Origin: Mojavia pulchra JT2-VF2
GTDB lineage: Bacteria > Cyanobacteriota > Cyanobacteriia > Cyanobacteriales > Nostocaceae
Length of the DNA: 64,000 nucleotides
Assembly: GCA_019359325.1 (NCBI GenBank)
Contig: JAHHHN010000005.1
Coordinates: forward strand, 62,001 to 126,000
Direction: 5' to 3'
The notes under the pieces were generated by a model. The model saw nothing but the letters and a program-made list of their open reading frames with translations. It was not told the DNA's origin and made no database searches. The position numbers were made by a program, and so were the translations under genes. Positions 1-8,399 of this stretch are shown here, piece by piece (position 1 is the stretch's first letter; the number at the start of each line of letters is the position of its first letter).

Positions 1-410
1 GACTTCTGACACCAAAAGTTCACTTTATTGACAGATTTTTACCTATTTAAGGTAATTTTGTTGTGGTTTAGCTTTAATTTCAAAATCTGAAATTAACTTG
101 CAAATATGATACTACTATTAGGTTCCTGAAGTTAAGTTTTTGTATGTATCCTATTTTTGAGACTTGTAACAATTAGCTTATAGAAAATACTCTAGCGAAA
201 TTCTAAGTACTCTTTATATATTCAATGATTAGGTCTTTCAGCAGAGAATCTGTTTGAAAAACGATAATATCGTTAAATGGCCGTTTTGAATAGAAGATAT
301 AGCATCAATATTAGTTTACAAACATGATAAAAAGTGATTTTATATCTTATTTAGCGATTTTTTAGATAAGTTTGTTCTTATATCTGATTGATTAAATCAT
401 TAAAGGTAAA
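1..410. other. AT-rich intergenic region upstream of the Rieske oxygenase gene
   Basis: No coding frame, RNA or strong palindrome is visible. The stretch is AT-rich and presumably carries the promoter of the gene starting at 411, but no confident -35/-10 pair could be chosen. Confidence 0.5.
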
Positions 411-1742
411 ATGCAATCTGAATTCAATTTTTTGCAAAACTGGTATCCTATTACACCAGTCGAAGACCTTGATCCAAAGCGACCAACTCCAGTAACTATT
501 TTGGGACTCCGCCTAGTCATCTGGAAACCTAAATCATCTGCAACTTACCAAGTGTTTTTAGATCAATGCCCCCACCGCCTTGCACCTTTGAGTGAGGGAC
601 GAGTTGATGACAAGACAGGTAATTTAATGTGTAGCTATCACGGCTGGCAATTTGATTCCCAAGGAATCTGTACGCACATTCCCCAAGCCGAAAATCCACA
701 AATTGTTACCAAGAATCAACAAAATTTTTGTGCAGTCGCACTCCCAGTTCGTCAAGAAAATGATTTACTCTGGGTCTGGCCTGATGTTAAATCAGCCCAA
801 CAAGCTGCTACTACACCATTACCTTTGTCACCTCTAATAGATGCCAGCAAAGGTTTTGTTTGGAATTCTTTTGTACGTGATCTGGAATATGACTGGCAAA
901 CCCTTGTAGAAAATGTGGCAGATCCCAGCCATGTTCCTTTTGCCCATCATGGAGTTCAAGGCGATCGCGAAAAAGCAAGACCTATCGCTCTAAAAGTTGT
1001 GCAATCAACACCAAATTTGATTGAAGTAAATAGTGAAGGCAGTTTTCAAACAACAATCACTTTTGAACCACCTTGTCACTTAGAGTATGCTATCAAAATT
1101 GGCGACACTGGTAAGCAGTTGGGACTTATCACCTACTGCATTCCTGTTTACCCAGGTAAATCAAGGATTGTAGCGCAATTTTCCCGGAATTTCGCCAAAA
1201 CGCTCCATCGTTTCCAACCCCGTTGGTGGGATCACATCACAAACCGTAATCAGGTTCTTGATGGAGATATGATACTTTTGCAACAGCAAGAGTATTTTCT
1301 GCAACAAAGAAAAACAGTTGAAAGCTGGAAGACTGCTTTCAATTTACCTACGAGTGCAGATCGCTTAGTGATTGAGTTTCGCAATTGGTTTGATAAGTAT
1401 TGTCACGGTCAGCTACCGTGGCATGAATTCGGCATTACTGTTCCACAAAGCCCGACAATCAATGACAACCGTTCTGTAGTGCTTGATCGCTACAAACAAC
1501 ATACTCAGCATTGTAGTAGCTGCCGCAGTACGCTTAAAACTATACAGCGCTTGCAGGTGGTGCTTTTGGTATATTTTGTTATTACTGTATCAGTAGTTGC
1601 CATTCTTCCTGATGCACTGCGAGTTAAGCTTGGTTTACCACTGATGATTACGGCACTACTGGGTCTAGGAGTTTACACTTGGCTAAAATTCTGGCTTAGT
1701 CCTAAATTTTACTTTGTGGACTATGACCATGCCCGAAGTTAA
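411..1742 (+). CDS. Rieske 2Fe-2S oxygenase, pheophorbide a oxygenase (PaO/LLS1/Tic55/PTC52) family
   Basis: Membrane-associated Rieske non-heme-iron oxygenase. A Rieske cluster motif is seen as C53-x-H55 and C74-x2-H77 (CPH ... CSYHGW). The mononuclear iron site is seen at about residues 167-179 (NVADPSHVPFAHH). A CxxC pair at C368/C371 followed by two hydrophobic segments (about 383-400 and 407-425) is characteristic of the PaO/Tic55/PTC52 branch, which act on chlorophyll-derived or related tetrapyrroles in plants and cyanobacteria. Length 443 aa is slightly under the plant homologues, which carry transit peptides. The exact substrate cannot be read from the sequence. It is monocistronic, followed by a repeat-rich region. 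Confidence 0.85.
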   Translation: MQSEFNFLQNWYPITPVEDLDPKRPTPVTILGLRLVIWKPKSSATYQVFLDQCPHRLAPLSEGRVDDKTGNLMCSYHGWQFDSQGICTHIPQAENPQIVTKNQQNFCAVALPVRQENDLLWVWPDVKSAQQAATTPLPLSPLIDASKGFVWNSFVRDLEYDWQTLVENVADPSHVPFAHHGVQGDREKARPIALKVVQSTPNLIEVNSEGSFQTTITFEPPCHLEYAIKIGDTGKQLGLITYCIPVYPGKSRIVAQFSRNFAKTLHRFQPRWWDHITNRNQVLDGDMILLQQQEYFLQQRKTVESWKTAFNLPTSADRLVIEFRNWFDKYCHGQLPWHEFGITVPQSPTINDNRSVVLDRYKQHTQHCSSCRSTLKTIQRLQVVLLVYFVITVSVVAILPDALRVKLGLPLMITALLGLGVYTWLKFWLSPKFYFVDYDHARS

Positions 1743-1744
1743 GC

Positions 1745-1848
1745 AGGGATTGGGCATGGGGCATTGGGCATTGGATAAAGAAGACAAGCAGCATGGTGTA
1801 TGGGGGGACAAGAAGCAAGAATTAATCATGGTTCTTTCCCCTTGTCCC
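1745..1848 (+). repeat. Dispersed repeat, left copy (inverted relative to 2722-2820)
   Basis: A G-rich then C-rich stretch built from words such as GGGCATT and CCCCTTG. Its reverse complement recurs almost unchanged at 2722-2820, on the other side of the J-domain gene, and a diverged copy lies near 29985-30140. The composition recalls the CCCCA(A/G)T short tandem repeats described in heterocystous cyanobacteria. Confidence 0.75.
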
Positions 1849-1969
1849 CTTGTCTCCCCTGCTCCCCCTCCCCTTGTCCCACTTGCCAGTCCCTAGCCCC
1901 TAATCACCAGTCCCCAGTGCCAAAACGACGCCTCAATCTATAATAAGATTTATATTTATTATTAATATC

Positions 1970-2596
1970 TTAAAAAATCTGCTCTAACCGTTGAAAGTCT
2001 CGCTGTACCTCATTCCACAGAGCCTTGTTGTTGGGGTCTGTTTTCAGAGCTTTTTTAAGATAAATTTTAGCTTTGAGTCGTTGATTTGTATCAATTAGCG
2101 CCCTTCCCCACAGTTGATAAGCTATAGCCTGCCACTGGCGCACTTCTGCATCTTCCGGTAATCGGTCTGCTAAAGCTTCTGCTAGGGCGATCGCTTGGGG
2201 ATACCGTTTTTCTTTTAAAAACAGCTGCAACTGCTCATAAGTTTTCCACTTCAGCCGCTGTTCTATTGCCGTGACACTAGGCGGCTTTGGTGTGGTCTGC
2301 TGTTTCTGGGTTTTCACCGACGTTGCCGATGCTGGTTCCTGAGGTGTTGGCTTTGTTGTATCACGCTCAGACATTGGCGACTGACTTGACTTTTGGGCTG
2401 TCTCCTCTGGCATTACTACCGTCAATAGGAGTTTGTAAGCCTCTGTCAAGGCAATAAACTTGTCTTTAGCTTTGTGGTCATCTGGATTAATATCGGGATG
2501 ATATTGCTGCGCCAGTCGTCTGTAAGACGCTTTGATGTCGGCAAAAGAGGCTCCCGATCTTAAACCCAATAGACGGTAGCAATCTCCAAAATCCAT
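1970..2596 (-). CDS. J-domain (DnaJ-like) protein
   Basis: Probable co-chaperone that stimulates an Hsp70 ATPase. The J domain occupies about residues 4-60 with the invariant HPD at 33-35 (QQYHPDINP). There is no G/F region, zinc-finger or DnaJ C-terminal domain, so it is a type III J protein. Residues 65-115 are a low-complexity Ser/Thr/Pro/Gln linker. The C-terminal 90 residues are helical and resemble one or two TPR-like units (KIYLKKALKTDPNNKALW). The client or partner is unknown. The gene stands alone between two inverted copies of a dispersed repeat. Confidence 0.85.
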   Translation of the reverse strand: MDFGDCYRLLGLRSGASFADIKASYRRLAQQYHPDINPDDHKAKDKFIALTEAYKLLLTVVMPEETAQKSSQSPMSERDTTKPTPQEPASATSVKTQKQQTTPKPPSVTAIEQRLKWKTYEQLQLFLKEKRYPQAIALAEALADRLPEDAEVRQWQAIAYQLWGRALIDTNQRLKAKIYLKKALKTDPNNKALWNEVQRDFQRLEQIF

Positions 2597-2721
2597 CTTG
2601 AGCTATCAGCTATCGAATACTCAGCTTAAAGCTTAAAGCTTCAAGCTTGAACTACTAATAATAAAGGTTAATTTTATAATTGACAGTTCTAAATTGACAA
2701 TTTTTTTGGGAAGGGGACTGG

Positions 2722-2820
2722 GGGGCAAGGGGAAAGAACCATGATTAACTCTTGCTTCTTGTCCCCCCATCCCCCATGCTGCTTGTCTTCTTTATCCAAT
2801 GCCCAATGCCTAATCCCCAA
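2722..2820 (-). repeat. Dispersed repeat, right copy (inverted partner of 1745-1848)
   Basis: The reverse complement matches the 1745-1848 copy over roughly 100 bp with few differences, including the shared segments AAGAAGACAAGCAGCATGG and ATCATGGTTCTTTCCCCTTG. It ends directly at the clpP stop codon. Confidence 0.75.
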
Positions 2821-2822
2821 TT

Positions 2823-3416
2823 TTATGGACGTTCTTCAATCACACGGTCAATTAAACCGTAGTCCTTGGCTTCTTGGGCAGACATGAAAAAGTCGCGATC
2901 CATGTCTTTTTCAATTTTGGCTAAAGTTTGGCCTGTGTTGTTGGCATAAATCTGATTGAGCTGGTTACGAATCCGAAGAATCTCTCTAGCTTCAATTTCG
3001 ATATCAGTTGCTTGTCCACGGGTTCCACCAGAAGGTTGGTGAATCATAATCCGTGAGTGAGGCAATGCCATGCGTTTGCCCTTGGTTCCAGCTGCTAAGA
3101 GGAAAGACCCCATTGAAGCAGCTAAACCCACGCAAATTGTGACCACATCTGATTTGATGTGTTGCATGGTGTCATAAATTGCCAAGCCAGAAGTGACCAT
3201 ACCACCAGGGGAATTGATGTATAAATAAATGTCTTTACCTGGATCTTCTGAATCCAGATACAACATCACGGCGATAATCTGGTTGGCAATTTCATCATCA
3301 ATGTCTCGCCCTAAGAAAATAATTCTTTCGCGGTAAAGGCGATCGTAGATGCTAATCCAGTCTGTAAACTGTCCTCCGGGCATCCGGTAAGGAACTTTAG
3401 GAACACCTATAGGCAT
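2823..3416 (-). CDS. clpP: ATP-dependent Clp protease proteolytic subunit (ClpP3-like)
   Basis: Serine protease subunit of the Clp machine. The catalytic triad is intact: S101 (LAASMGSF), H126 (MIHQPSGG) and D175 (MDRDFF). The 197 aa length is normal. The N-terminus [11 protein letters not shown] resembles the conserved N-terminal motif reported for cyanobacterial ClpP3, implicated in docking the ClpC chaperone; that assignment is from family knowledge. It lies 106 bp downstream of clpR on the same strand, and the two are expected to be cotranscribed and to form the mixed ClpP3/R heptamer ring. Confidence 0.93.
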   Translation of the reverse strand: MPIGVPKVPYRMPGGQFTDWISIYDRLYRERIIFLGRDIDDEIANQIIAVMLYLDSEDPGKDIYLYINSPGGMVTSGLAIYDTMQHIKSDVVTICVGLAASMGSFLLAAGTKGKRMALPHSRIMIHQPSGGTRGQATDIEIEAREILRIRNQLNQIYANNTGQTLAKIEKDMDRDFFMSAQEAKDYGLIDRVIEERP

Positions 3417-3522
3417 TTTGCTACTCCGTTTGTAATTTAGTCATTCGTGAAGAGCATAGGAAACAGGAAAAAGAAAGATAATTTCTTTTTCTTCTGCCCT
3501 CTGCCATCTGCCATCTGCCTTC

Positions 3523-4185
3523 TTAAAGGATGCTTGCAGGCAGAGGCGGATTGGCGAGTTCTTCTTTTTCAAAAACTCGGTCAATCAAACCGTAGTCCCT
3601 AGCTTGATAGGGAGTCATGTAAAAGAGGCGATCCATGTCTTTAGTAATTTTTTCTGGTGCTTGCCCGCTAGTGCGAGACAGAATATCAACCATTGCTGTC
3701 TTGTTTACCAGAACTTCCCGCGCCCGAATTTGAATATCCGTTGCTTGACCTTGGGCGTAACTCTTAGGCTGGTGCAGGATAATGCTGGCGTTGGGTAAAC
3801 TGGCACGGCAACCTTTTGTGCCGGCACTGAGTAGCATCGCTGCCATGCCCATTGCGGAACCAATACAAATGGTGTGGATGGGTGGCTTGATGTATTTCAT
3901 GGTGTCAAAGATGGCGAAGGCTTCGGTTTCAAAGCCGATAGGGTCGCCACTATAACCGGAGGTGCCGGTTGAGTTGATATAAATTTTAATAGGCTTCTCT
4001 GGGTCGTCGGACTGCAAATAAAGTAATTGAGCGACGATTAACTCTGTGACAGCAGGCACCAGTGGCATCCCAAGATAGACAATTCGCTCCTTCAACAATA
4101 AGGAGGGTAAATCTGGCGGCGGTGTCCGGTAAGAGTTATCGCCGTAATAGGGGGCTTGAACAGCCTTGATGGGGGAAATGTCCAT
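3523..4185 (-). CDS. clpR: ClpR, non-proteolytic ClpP paralogue
   Basis: ClpP-fold subunit without proteolytic activity, which assembles with ClpP3 in cyanobacteria. Aligned with the neighbouring ClpP, the nucleophile position is glycine (G113 in SAMGMAAM), the aspartate position is leucine (MDRLFY instead of MDRDFF), and only the histidine (H138, ILHQPKSY) is kept. An insertion around residues 72-88 (TGTSGYSGDPIGFETEA) replaces the usual short loop, typical of ClpR. The N-terminal segment to about residue 30 (AVQAPYYGDNSYRTPPPD) fits the extended ClpR N-terminus. First gene of the clpR-clpP operon. Confidence 0.92.
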   Translation of the reverse strand: MDISPIKAVQAPYYGDNSYRTPPPDLPSLLLKERIVYLGMPLVPAVTELIVAQLLYLQSDDPEKPIKIYINSTGTSGYSGDPIGFETEAFAIFDTMKYIKPPIHTICIGSAMGMAAMLLSAGTKGCRASLPNASIILHQPKSYAQGQATDIQIRAREVLVNKTAMVDILSRTSGQAPEKITKDMDRLFYMTPYQARDYGLIDRVFEKEELANPPLPASIL

Positions 4186-4423
4186 AGCAACTGATCGCCT
4201 GAAATTATGCCGTTAACTGTAATACATCCTAGCGCGATGCTAGCTATCTTCAAGGTGTGGATTTCTGGCTAATGAGTCAGAGGGCTGAACATCTGCCAAT
4301 CCTTAGCTTCTAAGATATTCTGAATATATTAATGTATTTGTATTGGATCTTTTTTCCGTAGCTCTAATGTTACGCTTTGAAGTTATTTATAAATATGTAT
4401 ATCTTAAATAGGAACTTTGGGTT

Positions 4424-5680
4424 ATGAAGGTTAGCTTACAGCCAGCCCTGAATGATGCTAGTTTAGATGCCAATCAACTGAGTAGTCAGCGTCAGTTGGC
4501 GATTTCGATTTCTGCGATCGCCGAAACTTTGAACCGCAATGTGCCATTAAATTTATGTTTAATTCTTGATCATAGTGGTTCGATGAATGGGCAACCCCTA
4601 GAAACTGTCAAAAAAGCAGCTAACCGTCTAGTTGATAGGCTTAATCCTGGCGATCGGCTCAGTGTTGTAGTTTTTGATCACCGGGCGAAAGTTTTAATCC
4701 CTAATCAAATTATCGAAGACCCAGAACATATCAAAAAGCAAATTAATCGCTTGAGCGCGGATGGTGGTACAGCCATTGATGAAGGGTTGCGCTTGGGGAT
4801 TGAGGAGTTGGCAAAGGGCAAAAGAGAAACTGTTTCTCAAGCTTTTTTGTTAACCGATGGCGAAAACGAACATGGTGATAATAATCGCTGTTTGAAATTT
4901 GCTCAGTTGGCTGCTAACTATAATTTGACTTTGAACACGTTGGGATTTGGTGACAATTGGAATCAGGATGTTTTAGAAAAAATTGCTGATGCGGCTTCGG
5001 GTACGTTGTCATACGTTCAAACACCAGAACAGGTAGTGGAGGAGTTTAGCCGCCTGTTTAACCGTATTCAAACGATCGCCTTGACCAATGCATATTTACT
5101 ATTCTCTCTGATGCCCAATGTCCGGCTAGCAGAACTTAAACCGATTGCTCAAGTTTCTCCTGACACAATTGAGTTACCAGTGCAACCAGAAGCTGATGGA
5201 CGCTTTGCGGTGCGCTTAGGTGATTTGATGAAGGATGTAGAACGGGTAATTTTAGCTAATATTTATTTGGGACAATTGCCAGAAGGTAAACAGGCGATCG
5301 CTAATGTGCAAGTCCGCTACGATGACCCCGCTCAAAACCAGACAGGATTATTCACGCCCAATATCCCGATTTATGCAAATGTGACTAGGGCGTATCAACC
5401 TGCTACGAATCCAGAGGTGCAACAATCTATCCTGGCATTAGCCAAGTACCGCCAAACTCAGTTAGCAGAGGCGAAATTGCAACAAGGTGATCGCGCTGGT
5501 GCGGCTACAATGCTGCAAACTGCTGCCAAAACTGCGCTGCAAATGGGAGATACTGGTGCAGCGACAGTGTTGCAAACATCAGCCACTCGCCTGCAAGCTG
5601 GTGAAGAATTATCCGAGAGCGATCGCAAGAAAACCAGGATTGTCTCAAAAACAGTGTTGCAGGATACTCCTCACCAATGA
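4424..5680 (+). CDS. VWA-domain protein (first of tandem pair)
   Basis: Contains a von Willebrand factor A domain (about residues 40-215) with a complete MIDAS metal site: D49-x-S51-x-S53 (LILDHSGSMNG), a TAID segment and a downstream LTDGEN aspartate. The C-terminal half (about 230-418) is a beta-rich region followed by an Ala/Gln-rich helical tail (KLQQGDRAGAATML). There is no signal peptide or membrane segment, so it is cytoplasmic. Such cyanobacterial VWA proteins are generally uncharacterised; metal-dependent protein binding is the family expectation. Its stop overlaps the start of a paralogue by four bases (ATGA), implying translational coupling. Confidence 0.85.
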   Translation: MKVSLQPALNDASLDANQLSSQRQLAISISAIAETLNRNVPLNLCLILDHSGSMNGQPLETVKKAANRLVDRLNPGDRLSVVVFDHRAKVLIPNQIIEDPEHIKKQINRLSADGGTAIDEGLRLGIEELAKGKRETVSQAFLLTDGENEHGDNNRCLKFAQLAANYNLTLNTLGFGDNWNQDVLEKIADAASGTLSYVQTPEQVVEEFSRLFNRIQTIALTNAYLLFSLMPNVRLAELKPIAQVSPDTIELPVQPEADGRFAVRLGDLMKDVERVILANIYLGQLPEGKQAIANVQVRYDDPAQNQTGLFTPNIPIYANVTRAYQPATNPEVQQSILALAKYRQTQLAEAKLQQGDRAGAATMLQTAAKTALQMGDTGAATVLQTSATRLQAGEELSESDRKKTRIVSKTVLQDTPHQ

Positions 5681-6957
5681 AAGTAAAATTACTGTCGGCG
5701 CTCAATGATACTAATGTTGATGTGGCGCAATTAAATAGCCAGCGTCAATTAAGCATTTCGATTTCTGCGATCGCCGGGGAATTTGACCAGCACCTGCCCC
5801 TCAACTTATGCTTGATTCTGGATAAGAGTGGTTCGATGCATGGGCGACCAATCAACACCGTAATCCAAGCAGTAGAGCAATTACTCGATCAGCTAAAATC
5901 AGGCGATCGGATTTCGGTTGTGGCATTTGCTGGTTCAGCTGAAGTGATTATTCCAAACCAGGCGATTCAAGACTTAGGAAACATTAAATCACAAATCAAA
6001 AATAAACTTAATGCTAGCGGTGGTACTGTAATTGCTGAAGGTTTGGCACTGGGAATTACAGAACTGATGAAAGGCACAAAAGGAGCTGTTTCTCAGGCAT
6101 TTCTATTAACAGATGGTCATGGTGAGAACAGTTTGCGAATTTGGAAGTGGGAGTTAGGCCCAGATGATAATAAGCGGTGTCTAGAATTTGCCCATAAAGC
6201 TACTAAATTCAACCTCACTATCAACACTCTGGGATTTGGCAGTGACTGGAACCATGATTTATTAGAAAAAATTGCCGATGCTGGTGGCGGTACTCTAGCT
6301 TATATTGAGCATCCAGAACAAGCAGTAGAGCAGTTTAGCCGTTTGTTTAAACGTATTCAATCTGTGGGGCTGACTAATGCCTATTTGCTGTTGTCTTTAA
6401 TGCCTAATGTCAGGCTAGCGGAACTTAAACCTATTGCTCAAGTTGCCCCAGACACAATTGAGTTACCAGTGCAACCAGAAGCCGATGGACGCTTTGCGGT
6501 ACGCTTGGGAGACTTGATGAAAGATGTAGAGCGGGAAGTTTTAGCTAATATTTATCTAGGAAAGTTGCCCGAAGGTAGGCAAGAGATCGGTCAACTCCAA
6601 ATCCGCTACGATGACCCAGCGGTAGAGAAACAAGGCTTGCTTTCTTCTATTGTGCCTGTGTATGCAGACGTGGTTCGCGTATACCAACCTGCTGCTAATC
6701 CCCAGGTGCAACAGTCGATTTTGGCATTAGCTAAGTATCGCCAAACTCAGTTAGCAGAAGCAAAATTACAACAAGGTGATCGCGCTGGTGCGGCTACAAT
6801 GCTGCAAACTGCTGCTAAAACTGCTTTGCAAATAGGAGATACAGGTGCAGCCACAGTATTACAATCTTCTGCCACTCGCCTACAAGCTGGTGAAGAACTA
6901 TCCGAGAGCGATCGCAAGAAAACTAGGATTGTCTCAAAAACGATTTTACAAGATTGA
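5677..6957 (+). CDS. VWA-domain protein (second of tandem pair)
   Basis: Paralogue of the preceding gene with the same architecture: VWA domain with MIDAS D49-x-S51-x-S53 (LILDKSGSMHG), then the same C-terminal module. It has an insertion of about 12 residues after the LTDG motif (around SLRIWKWELGPD) that the first copy lacks. The N-terminal halves have diverged clearly, while the C-terminal blocks are almost identical at DNA level (for example 5440-5660 versus 6730-6940), suggesting recent duplication or gene conversion. The start overlaps the upstream stop (ATGA). Confidence 0.85.
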   Translation: MKVKLLSALNDTNVDVAQLNSQRQLSISISAIAGEFDQHLPLNLCLILDKSGSMHGRPINTVIQAVEQLLDQLKSGDRISVVAFAGSAEVIIPNQAIQDLGNIKSQIKNKLNASGGTVIAEGLALGITELMKGTKGAVSQAFLLTDGHGENSLRIWKWELGPDDNKRCLEFAHKATKFNLTINTLGFGSDWNHDLLEKIADAGGGTLAYIEHPEQAVEQFSRLFKRIQSVGLTNAYLLLSLMPNVRLAELKPIAQVAPDTIELPVQPEADGRFAVRLGDLMKDVEREVLANIYLGKLPEGRQEIGQLQIRYDDPAVEKQGLLSSIVPVYADVVRVYQPAANPQVQQSILALAKYRQTQLAEAKLQQGDRAGAATMLQTAAKTALQIGDTGAATVLQSSATRLQAGEELSESDRKKTRIVSKTILQD

Positions 6958-7166
6958 CCCTCTCCTGGCTAGAAATCAGAAGATTCACATTGCAAGTTCC
7001 CAGGCTGCACCACGTTTGCTCATAGAGTTTAGTGATATTTCCTTTGAAATCGTCATTGCGAGGTTTGGGCGTAGACTTTCCCGAAGTCCTGTTAGTCAGC
7101 ACTACACCCATCGCTAATGGTGATAAAAGGTAAACTATAGTTACAAAATCTTGAGGTCAAGAATAT

Positions 7167-7385
7167 ATGCTTAAAGACTCCTTAATTATTAGCTCATCTC
7201 CTGACGTTATGGGCGGCACTCCAGTTTTTGCTGGTACTAGGGTTCCTGTGCAGACGCTTCTGGACTATCTCAAAGCAGGAGAATCAATTGACGATTTTTT
7301 AGATGGATTTCCAACAGTGACTAGGGAGCAGGTCATTGCCTTACTGGAGGAGGCGGAGAAACAACTTGTTGGCATGGTAGCATAA
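7167..7385 (+). CDS. DUF433 family antitoxin-like protein
   Basis: A 72-residue protein with the DUF433 signature: PDVMGGTPVFAGTRVPV followed by a short helix-turn-helix-like region (FLDGFPTVTREQVIALLEEA). DUF433 proteins are usually the first gene of a pair with a DUF5615 PIN-like partner, and are treated as the antitoxin and DNA-binding autoregulator. Here the partner starts one base after the stop codon. Function as an antitoxin is inferred from family and context only. Confidence 0.85.
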   Translation: MLKDSLIISSSPDVMGGTPVFAGTRVPVQTLLDYLKAGESIDDFLDGFPTVTREQVIALLEEAEKQLVGMVA

Positions 7386-7386
7386 C

Positions 7387-7707
7387 ATGAAGCTCCTTTT
7401 AGATGAGTGTATTGACCGCAAACTTGCACGAGAATTTGTTGGCTATGAGGTGAAAACGGTTCCACAGATGGGATGGGCAGGGATAAAGAATGGTCAACTT
7501 CTTGCTCTTGCACAAGCCGAGTTTGATGTTTTCATCACAGTTGATCGCAACTTGTCATTTCAACAGAATCTGCCACATTTCGATATCGCGGTAATTGTTT
7601 TGCAAGCCTCATCTAATCGTTTGGCGGATCTAAAGCCTTTAGTACCAAAGGTTTTAACTATTTTAACTACAGTAGCTAAACGAGAAGCTACGATAGTCAG
7701 CGTGTAA
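7387..7707 (+). CDS. DUF5615 family PIN-like protein (putative toxin)
   Basis: A 106-residue PIN-like fold protein. Acidic residues of the presumed metal site are at the N-terminus (LLLDECID, D6/E7) and in the FITVDRNLSF motif; a conserved GIKNGQLLALA segment lies between them. DUF5615 proteins are related to VapC-type ribonucleases and pair with DUF433 proteins, as here with a one-base gap. Toxin activity has not been shown for most members, so ribonuclease action is inferred. Confidence 0.82.
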   Translation: MKLLLDECIDRKLAREFVGYEVKTVPQMGWAGIKNGQLLALAQAEFDVFITVDRNLSFQQNLPHFDIAVIVLQASSNRLADLKPLVPKVLTILTTVAKREATIVSV

Positions 7708-7912
7708 TCAAAAAATCGGTCAGTACTCACTTTACTGAAGCTATATCTGTAGAAGAACATATCAAATCTACTGAAAAGAAACAGTCAGAAAGCGAACGCA
7801 GTTATTCAATCTTTTGGTTTATTCTGATATACGTGCTATTTTGAGGCGAAAGCAAACCGCGATAGTTTGAGGAAGTACCAAAAAATAACTTACCCAAAAT
7901 TTGAATTCTGTT

Positions 7913-8299
7913 ATGAAAATCAATGGCATTCATCATATAGCCATCATTTGTTCTGAATACGAACGCTCAAAAAAATTTTATGTAGAAGTTTTAGGTTTTC
8001 CAATTATTCAAGAAACTTTTCGTGCCGAAAGAAATTCTTATAAATTAGATTTGCGAGTTGGTGAAAATACTCAAATCGAGTTATTTTCTTTCCCCAATCC
8101 TCCCCAAAGACCTAGCACTCCCGAAGCTTGTGGTTTAAGACATCTTGCATTTGCAGTTGATGATATCGAGCAAACTGTTTCTTACTTAGAATTGCAAGGG
8201 ATAGAAGTAGAAAATATCAGAATTGATGAAATTACAGATAAAAAATTTACATTTTTTAAAGACCCAGATAATTTACCTTTGGAGATTTATGAAAGTTAG
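7913..8299 (+). CDS. VOC-fold (glyoxalase/bleomycin resistance family) protein, YaeR/GloA2-like
   Basis: Single vicinal-oxygen-chelate module of 128 residues. It begins MKINGIHHIAIICSEYERS and contains the expected metal ligands: an N-terminal His (HHIAI), a Glu in the first betaalphabetabetabeta unit (TQIELFSF), His in LRHLAFAVDD and the terminal Glu (PLEIYES). The closest remembered match is the short YaeR/SMU508-like group, whose substrate is not established. The ATG at 7913 was chosen over an upstream in-frame TTG at 7901 because the family begins at this residue. Confidence 0.82.
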   Translation: MKINGIHHIAIICSEYERSKKFYVEVLGFPIIQETFRAERNSYKLDLRVGENTQIELFSFPNPPQRPSTPEACGLRHLAFAVDDIEQTVSYLELQGIEVENIRIDEITDKKFTFFKDPDNLPLEIYES

Positions 8300-8399
8300 T
8301 TTTAAACTTGATAGTTCAAACAGATAAATATATGTTTGTGTTTATCTGTGGTTTTTTAAAGGATTTTGAAGCTTATTAGTACTGCTTTATTTCCTAGTT

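Noticed and set aside
1714-1896. Plus-strand frame of 60 residues
   Set aside because: It is translated dispersed repeat (Pro/Leu runs) after the Rieske gene.
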